From: Cornus controversa | Lineage: Eukaryota > Streptophyta > Magnoliopsida > Cornales > Cornaceae | Assembly (NCBI GenBank): GCA_026545225.1 | Contig: CM048850.1 | Location: forward strand, 8,233,501-8,297,500 | Direction of reading: 5' to 3' | Length of the DNA: 64,000 nt | In this document: positions 1 to 10,545 of the stretch, piece after piece | How positions within the stretch are numbered: the stretch's first letter is position 1 | Layout of the letters: each line of letters begins with the position of its first letter | Notes under the pieces: model-generated | What the model saw: only the letters and a program-made list of their open reading frames with translations | The model's database searches: none | What the model was told of the DNA's origin: nothing | Made by a program: the position numbers and the translations under genes

Positions 1-715
1 TCATTTCCTATCTACAAGAGTTAAGTAAAAGTAAACATAAACAGTAGAGGCTGTTCACCACAAGATTAGTTGATTAGTCATCATGTCTTGAAGCAGGTTC
101 AAAATATCAACTGTATAGGATTTTCCCAATTTATTACCATACATGTATTAGTATAATTGGGGGGGGGGGATACTGAGTGGAAGGTTAGGAACACCAAGGT
201 ACACAAAGGATTAGTAATATAGATTATGTAAGTTATCCAATGATCAAGCAGTACTCCCCACGATTCTGATCCAGAGTATGCTCCTATCCACCGATTAAAT
301 AAATAACTATAAGGAATGAAGTAATCCTTTTGTTTAAGTCACTTTTTTTTTTGAGAAGGAGAATAGGAACGAAAAAAAGAATAAATAAAATAGAAAGAAT
401 TTCCTTGCAACAGAAAAAAGAAAGAGATAAGTTTTTTTTTATTCTTTCTTTCCTATATTTATTTCCTATATACATATTTAGAGAGATAGACTTTTTGTCA
501 TGATTCATGAACTAATGTAATGTCTAATTATTTTTTGTAATAAAAAATGATAGGTTGAAATATTTCTTGATATTACTACAAAAAGTATTTTATTGAAAGA
601 TTAAGTTATTACTCATACGCAACAAAAAAATGAAAATTAATAAAAGACGAGATCAATTTAGAAGCACTTTTTTATTTATTATAAATAGAGCAGACATAAT
701 TCCATTAGTCTAATT
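1..715. other. AT-rich spacer, no gene seen
   Basis: This stretch is strongly AT-rich, with A and T homopolymers and one run of nine G near 161-169. The only open frame is a 74-residue lysine- and leucine-rich read-through on the minus strand with no recognisable motif. I see no LTR end, TIR or coding signal before the LTR that starts at 716. Confidence 0.6.
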
Positions 716-2681
716 TGTAGAGATCCCAAAATTATTTATTTATTTTCTGAAATAAGATTATAAATAGATTTGTATATGTTTTAAATGTAATTTACATATG
801 TGGCGACTTGTTTTGAGGTCCAGAGAGTTTCGTGAGACATTCAGCTCATTTTGAAATTTTGGGTCGTCAAGACCCAGGACGGGGTCGGGTGGGTCTGGGA
901 ATCTGAATAACTTTTTGAAAATTTTTATTTTTGGTTATTGGCCAATTAGAATATTAAAAGAGACGTAGAGTTGATTTCAAGGCCATAGCTGTTTTCAGAT
1001 TCGAAAATGGAGGTCGAAAAGTTACGTTAAGTAAACTAGGGGAATTTTAGTAATTTTACATCCTAGGGCTTATAAATATCTAAAGGACAGATATTTACAA
1101 CCACTTTCTCTCTCTAAAAATTTGTAATTCTCTTCTCTCTTCCCACACAAGCTCCCTAACTTCTCTCTAAGATTCGGAGCCCCTAAGGCTTGATTCGGAA
1201 GGTGCCAAAGAAGGAAAACTTGTTCTAAGTGGTGAGGGTATCGCTTGGAACCGAACAAAGTGAGGTTTGGACAACCTTGGTGTTGGTGATTTTGAGGGAT
1301 AACTTGAGATTTTATCTCTTGAGGTAGGGTGTGTATGTTGTGTCTTTCATTTCAAGTTTAATTTCATATTATAAACATAAAATGAATGTTTTCATGTCAT
1401 ATATGAATTCTTAAACTCTTGAGATGAAATTCTTGCTAAATTTGATATGTATATGTTTTCTTGGATAGAAAATGATCAATATGTGATATAGAATGCATAA
1501 ATTGCTAGTGTATGCTTTATGTGAAGTATATTGCATATATGGGACTCTAGTGATTGTATTGGATCCTAGTTTTAATGTCAATTTTTTTTGAAAGGGTTGA
1601 ATATGTGTACTTGTCAATATGATTTCTTGCATGACATGCTAGAAATGAACATATGACATGAAATGGGCGCAATGCAGTGAGATTTGTGAATGTCTATGCA
1701 AAACATGATATGTTTTATGTGTGTGGAGTGTTATCTCGGAAGTGGCTCATGTACAAAGTAGATGAGAAACATATCTTCTGGGATTGAAAGTCCTCAAACT
1801 TGCGCAAGAGGGTTGGTTAGCGGTGGGTTAGTAGCACGAGAATAACCATGTACATGGGGTATAGGGCTTTGACACATATTCGGATTAGGTGTATGAGCGT
1901 GATTCCAATTCCGAGAGTAATATGAGTCTTAATTGTAACAATGTGAGTTATGTGAATTGAATAGTTTTATATTCTATTTCATCTGTGTCATATGTTATAG
2001 ATATGACGAATTATGCGTTGAAGCATGTTGTTGAACATTGTGGTTGTCAAGTATATTGATGTATATGCCACGTGAAATGAAAGTCTTGGTTTTGACTAGA
2101 ATGCTAGGAAGCATGACACGTAGCTAGGCTATGCATACTAAATTATGTTTGTGTGTTGATATGAAATGTGAACTTGGGTGAATTGCATAACGTATTACTT
2201 TGAGCCGTTGAACTTGCTCATCCCCCTATATTAATAATTTCAGGACATAGCAAAGAGGTTGTCGATGGTGAGCAACTGTGAGTTGAGTTAGACTTAGGAG
2301 AACTCTCTTTTAGTGTTATTCACGTCCAGGATGTGGAAATAGTGCACTTAGAATTGTACAAGGAGACATAAGCTTTCGAAACATTGTATTTAGGCCTATG
2401 TGCCTTGAATTTTGTGAGTGCACTTAATGTATTTGAATAAGCATATTTATGTATGAATGTCATTTCTATGATTAAATTGATGTTTACACATGCTATAGAT
2501 GTACTAGAGATAATAATGAAGTTTTAGGAATGCATGTTTATGATGATTAGAGAGATTGGTTCAAAATGGACAATGTTGTGGTATATGAATACTTAGAGAA
2601 TTCTGTAGAATTCTAAGTCAGAGGATTACAATACACATTACGATGGATCGCAATTGGGCAATGCATCGTAAAGCCCATAAC
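716..2681 (+). mobile_element. Long chromovirus-type LTR (A subfamily), 3'-truncated
   Basis: The sequence starts TGTAGAGATC and can be aligned by eye along its length with the LTRs at 33826 and 43985. Shared blocks include the motif GGGTCGTCAAGACCCAGGAC, a TATA-like tataaat at about 1071-1077 followed by a CT-rich tract, and the block around 1815-1847. It is broken at 2681, where a second LTR begins, so no GTGACA end is present. The last 50 bases hold degenerate copies of the ACGATGCATCGT palindrome. No coding content belongs to it. It is either a solo LTR or the edge of a lost element. Confidence 0.8.
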
Positions 2682-4952
2682 TGTAGAGACCAGGACCAAT
2701 TTTGGCCGGTTTGTATTTTTTTTTATCATAATAGCCATAAATGCATTTTGAATGATGTTTAATAAGTTTTAAGTGTGAAAAATATGTTTGGGAAGTGATA
2801 TAAGGGTTTTGAAAAGTTTTAAAAATTTTTGGAAAAGTTTGACTTTTTGGGTCAACGAGGCCCAGGACGCGGTCTGGGTGAGCCTGAGAATCTGAAAATT
2901 TTCCAGGAAATAATTATTTTTTATTTTGGGTATAACAAAATGTGTAATGAGTTAAGGAAGTGATTTTGAGGCCGTATGAGTTTTCAGAATCGAAAACAGA
3001 GCTCGAGAAGGTATGTTAAGTTGACTTAAGGGCAAAATGGTCATTTGCCCTTGGTGAGGTGTATATACACTTAATGTATATTACTGGGGCAGAATAGATA
3101 GAGATACAAAGTTAGCCATTGGTGCTCTCCAAGCTCTCCTTCTTCTTCAACCTTCTTCCTTGGTTTTCATCACTTTGGAGTGAGATTTAGGGCTTGTTCC
3201 AAGAGAGAGTTTCTTTCCTCTCCCTCCTCAATTTGATGGCTTCAAAATCCTCATTTGGAGAATTCTAAAAGTTAGGGTTGAGTGACGTTCAAATTCGGAC
3301 TTCGTCCAAGAAGGAAAGAGTATTTTCCTTGTCCCGATCTACAGTTGTACGGAGAGAAACTACACTTTAGAAGAACTTGAAGTTTGGTGGATTTTAGGAC
3401 TTGCTAGGAAGGGCTCCAAACTTGAGGTAGGGGTGTTTCTTCCCTATTAGTTGTCAATTCTAGGGCATGGGAGGAGTTAATGTTTTATAAATTGATCTAG
3501 CATGTATGGGTGAGTGATGGGAGTTGAGTTTATTTGCCTTCCTCTTTTCACATTGTATAATTTATTCATGCTAGAGTTATTTAATTGATGATATGTGATG
3601 AATTATATGTTTAAACATGAAATGTGTATTGAGTGAGAACATATCTTGCCATGAAATGAATTAAATGCATATGTGATTAATTTGCATTGATTATGACATA
3701 TATGTGGTTATATGAAAATTGTGTAGATAAATGCACGCTAGAGCTAAAGTAGCAAGAATATGCATTGAAGAGCATAAGAATTATATGCTTCGTGTAGTAC
3801 ATGTGTTTTGTAAGTATGGATACGAAATTTTCAGAGTGTTGTCCAAGTATGATGTACAGAAAATTCAGAGAGGCCTAACTATGTGTTTAAATTAGTGAGA
3901 ATACTTCTAACGGGATAATCGTTAGAGAGGCCCAATCATATCTTAATTATAGTGATCGTTGGAGTTTCCCAATCACTAGTGCAAGGTATATATAAGACCT
4001 TGATTGTGTGACCATCGAAGTTGCCCCATCACACGAGTGTCTTCGGAGTTAACCAACCTTTGGTGTTGTCAGAGTGGCCCAACACCACATTATCGTCGAA
4101 GTAGATCAATCATGGCTATGTATCAGATTATGACCAAAAAAGTGTAAATATCTTGAATGCTTATGTGTTTAACTATTAAGCATGATGTATGGTTTAAATG
4201 CATATGTGTTAAGTTGTATTGTAAAGCATAAAAGGTGAGAACATTGTTATATGTCACGTAGAGTAGCGGCATCATGGTTGCATATCATATAGGTCGATGT
4301 CGAGTCGACACCTTGGTGGTTAGGACATTTCTACTAAGTCGTTGAGTTGCTCACTCCTCTCCCTCTAAACTTTTTACACATAAGGCGCCAATGGCGGATG
4401 GAACCTGAACGTCCAAGTGGAGTTCTCTTTTGGATTTTGGATATATTTTTGGATACTTTTGTACGTGGCTATCCATGCCGGTTTGTGCCATGTGGACTAG
4501 TTCTCTTGGAAAGTATTGTATTTGCACTAGATTTATCTTGATGTTTTAGATTTCAAATATAATTGCCATATATGGGTTATGTATAACTTTTAAAAAATAC
4601 AATGTATGTTGCATAGTTGAATCTCAATATTTATGTGTTATGGATTCAATTGATTAGGGATTCAATTTATATGTTTGGGACCATGTGAAGTATGTGTGAG
4701 ACATTTCAATGTTTTGCATAGTATAGAGAATGTACGTATGTTGTGGATGATGAATTGGGATAAGAATGATAATTGTAATCACTAAGTGGATTTGTTATTG
4801 TAGCAGGTGAGTGATTACGATGCATCGTGATACGGTAATGCATTGTAAACCCAATTATGATACATCGTAAATGGTGGAGTGTCCCATACAAAATCTAGAG
4901 GATCTCGAAGGATGTTACGCCTCTTTATTTTGATGCATCATAATGTGTAGTT
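2682..4952 (+). mobile_element. Long LTR (B subfamily), 3'-truncated
   Basis: It starts TGTAGAGACC immediately after the A-type fragment and resembles the complete solo LTR at 34208-37003 in several blocks: the start, the GGTCAACGAGGCCCAGGACG block, the hairpin segment near 3950-4090, and the block TTTTTACACATAAGGCGCC near 4370. It stops at about 4952, where a minus-strand LTR terminus (TGTCACACCCC) abuts it, so the normal 3' end is missing. Degenerate ATGCAT-centred palindromes lie at 4815-4945. The juxtaposition suggests insertion or recombination of the following element inside this LTR, but I could not find the displaced 3' part. Confidence 0.75.
3940..4095 (+). repeat. Array of stem-loops with constant loop, changing stems (B LTR)
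   Basis: Three near-consecutive perfect stems enclose similar loops. TAGTGAT (3950-3956) pairs with ATCACTA (3972-3978); GTGTGA (4006-4011) pairs with TCACAC (4029-4034); TGGTGTT (4061-4067) pairs with AACACCA (4081-4087). The loops read CGTTGGAGTTTCCCA, CCATCGAAGTTGCCCCA and GTCAGAGTGGCCC. Decayed members flank them near 3915 and 4090. The segment lies downstream of the TATA-like block, so it should fall in the transcribed leader of the element. Confidence 0.75.
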
Positions 4953-5417
4953 TGTCACACCCCAATTTTCAATTCCTAGGAACCGAGGGTGAACAGTGAA
5001 AGTCCCGCCCTGTTCGCACTCATCAACTGATCAATTCCAAATCTTAACTTCCTATGTGTTAGGAATTTCAGAGCAATACTTAATCCATTGGAAAGGGAGG
5101 ATTCAAAAATACCCAAATTTTTAAAAAAATACTCAATTCTGATCTAAAACGGAGAAGTTATGCCTGATTGAAGTTTAGACCAATTTTTAAAATTTACTAT
5201 AAATAGTAATCACGATCCATTGTAATTACAAGGGCAATTGTGTCCATTATACTCTAATGGAACTACTTCAATCATTGAAGCAATGTGGAATCATAATTAC
5301 ATACATATATTTACTTAAGTATGACTCAACCTCAATAATCCATTATGGTCCCACACGTGGCCATACATTGTATCCCCAATTCCTGCCCAAATTTGATCTT
5401 AATCCACCCAGCCACAC

Positions 5418-5608
5418 ATTACGATGCATTGTAATGTTGGTTACGATTCATCGTATTTACGATGCATCACACAAGGTGCATATCATCCTGTGAAATTCAC
5501 TAAAATCCCACTCAAAACACTCAAGGATTTACAATGCATCATTATTGGGTTTACGATGAATTGTCCTATCACAATGCATCGTAATGCAGATTACGATGCA
5601 TCGTAATC
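5418..5608 (-). repeat. ACGATGCATCGT palindrome cluster
   Basis: About seven copies of a palindrome lie in 190 bp. The best is a perfect 20-bp dyad, GATTACGATGCATCGTAATC, at 5589-5608; the others carry one to three changes. Similar clusters occur at 10960-11130 (minus LTR) and 20921-21111 (plus LTR). Confidence 0.85.
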
Positions 5609-6524
5609 ACTCACCCTGCTACATTAGCATATTCACCAAGTAATTATAACCATCATCATCCTAAACATACAATCATAGAACATAATTATCAATTTTTTTC
5701 ACACCTCAAGCATCCATAAAGTAATAATTCATCACAAGTAGATATCACCTCATACACTTGAATCACAAAAATGATAATCCATGCATTTCATACACATACT
5801 TTGAAATACCCCCTACGAATTTCACGCATGAGGTGGCCAGTCTCACAAACAAAACCTGAGAGATATTTACGACTGATAGCAACAGGCATAGAATACAAAG
5901 ACAAAATTAAACAAATTTTAAAGCGAAAATAGAAAGTCCATCTAAAATAATAAAATGTTAAGTAAATAAAGTACGTGTCTGGCAATACAACTTGGAAGTC
6001 CCGTAACCCAAGTATCCCTTAACTAGAAAAAACAAGAGTTATTACTATAAATTAATAACTGAACAGCCAATGTCTTAATAGAGTTCATATGCTGAACATG
6101 AAGAAAGAATAGGTTCCTACTCTGAAAACTGATGAGAAGAGATGTCTGCCACAATTAACCAACCAATGTATTATGTCCCCAAAAGGTTACCTAAATAGAA
6201 TTTTCTGGAATTTAAAAGTAATTTTAAAATTTATTTTTCCTATTCTTTTTTCTTTTTTCTTTCCTTCACCTGAAGCTTCATGCAACAACAATGGTGGCGA
6301 AACTTCCCGGCTACTTTCAGGCACTGAATTTCATGTATGAATATACCATTGAACTCGTTTCGATCTAAGCTATGCATTGGTACCAAATTCACCCCCTCTC
6401 GCAACCTAAATCAAAAATGCCCAATTTCAAGTTTTAAAAATCTAAAATTTCAAATTCAATTTCCCTGTCTATCTACCCAACGGTTCACAACCAAATTTTC
6501 AAGGATTGTTCAGGGAAGCAAGAT

Positions 6525-6984
6525 TAGGGCTGCAAATGAACCGAGCTGCTCATGAGTAGCTCGGGCTCGGGCTCGTTCGTTAAGCAAATGAGCTGATCTC
6601 GAGCTCGATTTTTAGACTCGTTCAATAAATGAGCCGAGCCCAAACAATGTTGGGCTCGGCTCGTGTAGGCTCGTGAACATAAGCTCGTTTATGTTCGTGA
6701 ACAAAGCTCATTTAGGGCTTGTAAGCTCGTGATTATGTTCATGAACATAGGCTTGTGTAGGCTCATTTATGTTCACGAATAAGCTAAAACGATCTTGAAC
6801 ACGAGCACGAATGAATTTTTTTATTAAAAGAGCCGAGCCCGAGCTTCTCAAAATAATGACGAGCCCGAGCTCAGCTTTTTGAGCTCGTCATGAACCCGAG
6901 CCAAGCCCAAGCAAGCTCACAAACAAACGAGCCTGAGCCTGAGCAGGCTCAAGCTCGGATCAGCTCGGTTCATTTGCAGCCCTA
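6525..6984. mobile_element. hAT-superfamily MITE, 460 bp, 8-bp TSD
   Basis: The element begins TAGGGCTGCAAATGAACCGA and its end is the reverse complement of that sequence, giving a perfect 24-bp terminal inverted repeat. It is flanked by an exact 8-bp duplication, agcaagat, at 6517-6524 and 6985-6992. An 8-bp TSD with TAGGG termini is characteristic of hAT elements. The interior is made of GAGCTCG/CTCGGG-type motifs with strong internal self-complementarity and has no coding capacity, so it must have been mobilised by a transposase from elsewhere. It is inserted in the 3' LTR of the minus-strand chromovirus and is therefore younger than that LTR. Confidence 0.93.
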
Positions 6985-7796
6985 AGCAAGATCTACCTAT
7001 TAATTGAAACAAAAACTCTCAAAAATGATTAATACAATAAACTCAATTTCATGTTCGTATATATAAATATATATATATATACATATATATATAATACACC
7101 TGCCTATACAGTTATATATACATGCATATACATGTGCAAAAATACCCTATAGCAGTACCAAAACCCCAGATTCTTCATGTTTAATCAACAAAATTTCCTT
7201 TAGCATGCATAATCATACAACTTCATAATTAAATACAAGAATATACATAATAAAAAATATATATAATCTATGTTTATGATTCAAAGGGAAAGAGAAGAGT
7301 TCGAACTTGCTTTTTTGACGAACAAGAACCCGTCTCGATGAATCACTCCTTCTCTCCCTTTTCTCTTGCGCCTACGCTCTTTCAGTCTCTGTACGTGTAA
7401 ACGACAGAAATCCTAACCCCTTTTCTTTTTATTTTATTTTAATTTTCTTTCTAGAAAACTAAAATAAAAATTCCTAAATAATTATATTAATAAATATAAA
7501 ATACTTAGCCCACCTATAAATAAAATATATATATCTAGCCCAACTTGATAAAATTACAAATTAAAGAACATGCAGCCCAAAAACCCATATATTTTATTTA
7601 AAAGAAAATTTTCATTTAAAACAAATATTTCACACACAATTAAAATTAATCAACACTTAACAACAATTCCAACATCCACATTAAACAAATAAAATAGGCA
7701 TTGACAAAATTTTAGCTAAAACCATTTAAATAATTAAAACCCAATTAAATAATTGAAACCCAATTTAAATATTCACCAAATTTACGTGGTATTACA

Positions 7797-7815
7797 TTAT
7801 TCCCCCCTAAAAAGA
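7797..7815 (-). promoter_or_regulatory. Polypurine tract of the minus-strand element
   Basis: On the minus strand the bases next to the 3' LTR read CTCTTTTTAGGGGGGAATAA. The run of six G just before the LTR start is the expected plus-strand DNA primer site. Confidence 0.6.
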
Positions 7816-7839
7816 GGAATTTCGTCCTCGGAATTCACC

Positions 7840-9240
7840 TCATACCTGAAAGAAAAAACTTGGGATACTTTGCTTTTATTTCATCCTCCCTTTCCCAAGT
7901 GGACTCAACCTCATTGTGGTGGCTCCACTGAACTCGAACTAACGGAATGGTCTTAGAATGAAGAACATAGTCCCTATGGTTAAGAATACAGTAAGGTTGC
8001 TCCATATATGTTGCATCTGCTGCAACTCAATATCTCCAACCTCAATGTGCTGGTAAGTATCCTCATCTCTAAGAAATTTTTGCAGCATGGAGACTTGAAA
8101 AATATTGTGCACCCTGTGCATCGTGTCTGGTAACGCCAGTTTATATGCTACTGCCCCAACTCTATCAATAATCATAAAAGGACCTATAAAACGAGGGGCC
8201 AACTTCCCCTTTCTCCCAAACCGTATTACTCCCTTCATGGGAGAAACCTTAAGTAGAACCTGATACCCCACCTTGAACTCTAATACTCGAGTTCTTCGAT
8301 CCACATAACTCTTCTGTCTACTCTGCATAGTCCACATACGGTCTCTAATGAGAGCAACTTTCTTAAAGGTGTCCTTGATGAATTCAGGACCCAAGAATAT
8401 GTTCTCTCCAACATCTATCCAACATACCGGCGACCTACATGGGTGCCCATACAGAGCCTTAAATGGTGCCATACCAATATTCTTTTGATAACTATTGTTA
8501 TAGGCAAACTCAACTATCGGCAAGTAACTCTCCCAATTACTCTTAAAGTCGAGTATACATGCTCGTAACATATCATCCAAAATCTGATTAATCCTCTCAG
8601 TATGACCATCGGTCTGAGGGTGATAGACTGTACTGAGATACAGAGTTGTATTTATAGCCTACTAAAAACTCTCCCAAAACCCTAATACAAAGTTTGGATC
8701 CCTATCTGATATAATGGACAAAGGCAAGCCATGAAGCTTCACTATCTTTGTAATGTAAAGTTTCGCGTATTGCTCTGAGATGTAACTCGAGCATATGGGC
8801 AAGAAATGGGCTGATTTTGTCAACCTGTCCACTATCACCCAAATAGCATCATGATTTCGTTGTGAGGTGGGAAGTCCCACAATGAAATCCATGGAGACGC
8901 TCTCCCACTTCCACTCCGGTATCGGCAGTGGCTGCAAAGATCCTGGCAATCTCTGGTGATCAATCTTGATCATCTGACATATGTTACACTTAGAGACAAA
9001 TCTGGCAATGTCCCTCTTCATACATGCCCACCAAAATTATCATTTCATGTCTTGGTACATCTTATACCCTTCCGGATGTACCAAAAATTGAGAACTGTAG
9101 GCCTCACTCATCACTGCCTTCCTCAAATCATCCTTGGGAGGAACCACTAACCGCCCCTTGTATCGCAAGCTGATTGATAGTGAGGCCTAAGAGTCAATAA
9201 GCTGATTTGAAATTACCCTCCGAATGATAGTAGGTGTGAC
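7840..9240 (-). pseudogene. Integrase-chromodomain remnant of Ty3/gypsy pol
   Basis: In order on the minus strand: the part between the integrase zinc finger's histidines and cysteines (VHPEGYKMYQDMK near 9100), its two cysteines (CNICQ near 8960), the catalytic core with MDFIVGLPTSQRNHDAIWVI and SDRDPNFV (8662-8900), then a second block starting MDDMLRACILDFKSNWESYL and running through KALYGHPCRSPVCW and LAPRFIGPFMI to a chromodomain. The chromodomain end is readable in another frame at about 7858-7936 as HHNEVESTWEREDEIKAKYP. Stops and frameshifts separate the blocks, including one between 8580 and 8662 and one near 7990. Integrase joins retroelement cDNA to the host genome; the chromodomain in this family steers insertion toward heterochromatin. 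This copy cannot encode a working enzyme. Confidence 0.85.
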
Positions 9241-10530
9241 CACTACACACGCTACAAAAAAATCAACCCGATGGAATCCAACGTCAAGTTTAGGATCTTA
9301 CATCCCACGATTTCACAATCTCATCACATCATTTCTCATTTCATCCTCCCACTCCAAGGAACTAGTTGACAGTTAGAAAGATGTCCTTTCATATTAGCAC
9401 TTTACTTTACATAACCCCTGCTAATGAGAGTTTGAGGTCACCTACAATCACCTACAGTCATATACAACCAACCCGGTGTATAATTTTGGATTCCGTCCAT
9501 TACGTCCATCCCTTCCCCCTTATGGAAAGAAATCATTCTCACTTCAGATACTACATGTTAAGGTCCTCATCAACAGTCAACTTATCCTTCACTTAACATC
9601 ATATCCACACTTATAATACAACTTTCAACTTATTCCTCATAAACCAAATGTCTTATTTACAGACATACAATGTCATCACATGTTCATTACCTCAAAAGGA
9701 ATTAAATAAATTCCAAGTATTCATCCAACTATCTAAATAGTACGCCTTATACACACCTTGTCTAGAATCCCGGTATCACAATACCACCAATTGCCTTAGT
9801 CAATTAACTGACCTCTAGTCCTCAATGTTCGTGCAAAGGTTACAACGCTAATATAAATCACTACCAAACTCTCAGTTTTGAAAACATTAAGGTAAATCAT
9901 ACCTTTTCCAATAATCCTAGACTCATAATCTCAAGGTCTATCACCACATGACATGTCTATTCCCAAATATCACAATTCGCTCAAGCTCAAACCTCTACCT
10001 AGGTTTATCAATCCTCAAAACTAGAACTTCTAGGTGGTGACAACATGTCACTACTAGCCATGCGACGCATGATGAAACACTCAAGTGCAATGCTCAGTCA
10101 CATGAATCACATATTCCACATAGCATACAACATACTAAATTAAGTACAACATATATAATACATGATATGACATATGATGCATCTAAATAAACCAATACCC
10201 TAGCCCTCGGGCCACAACTAGGTAAGTACATATGACCACATACAGTCTTAGTACATCTTCTGCCTAAGCAAACGTGAAAACATAGCCCAGATCTCCTAGT
10301 ATACTAACATGTACTAGAATGCACAACATCAAAATTGGTTGTCCCAATCCTTAATCTCAATTGAATCCATAATCATTTCTCATCATTTGTCCAAGGTATT
10401 CATACCTATGGCTTTGATACCCTAAGTTTTCAAACCTATTGCTTTAATAGCAATCCAAAAATCATCAATTCCTTTCAAATCAAAATCTGGTTCAACTTCT
10501 ACCCGTCGCCCCAAGGTCTTCCAACCTATA
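9241..10530 (-). other. Decayed leader/interior of the minus-strand element
   Basis: This segment lies between the integrase remnant and the primer-binding site. I recognise no gag, protease or RT motif in any frame. It is presumably untranslated leader plus deletion-joined remnants, but I cannot prove that from the sequence. Confidence 0.4.
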
Positions 10531-10542
10531 GCTCTGATACCA
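10531..10542 (-). promoter_or_regulatory. Primer-binding site, initiator tRNA-Met
   Basis: On the minus strand this reads TGGTATCAGAGC, complementary to the 3' end of plant initiator tRNA-Met. It lies three bases inside the LTR end (GTATGACA). It marks the start of minus-strand DNA synthesis for the element. Confidence 0.9.
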
Positions 10543-10545
10543 TGT

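Larger units (their letters stand above)
4953..7796 (-). repeat. 3' LTR of the minus-strand element
   Basis: The LTR 3' terminus is read as TGTCACACCCC at 4953, the reverse complement of GGGGTGTGACA, and the 5' terminus as TGTAATACC ending at 7796, next to a purine-rich tract. After subtracting the nested MITE with its duplicated target, about 2.38 kb remain, close to the other long LTRs here. It carries a palindrome cluster at 5418-5608. Confidence 0.75.
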
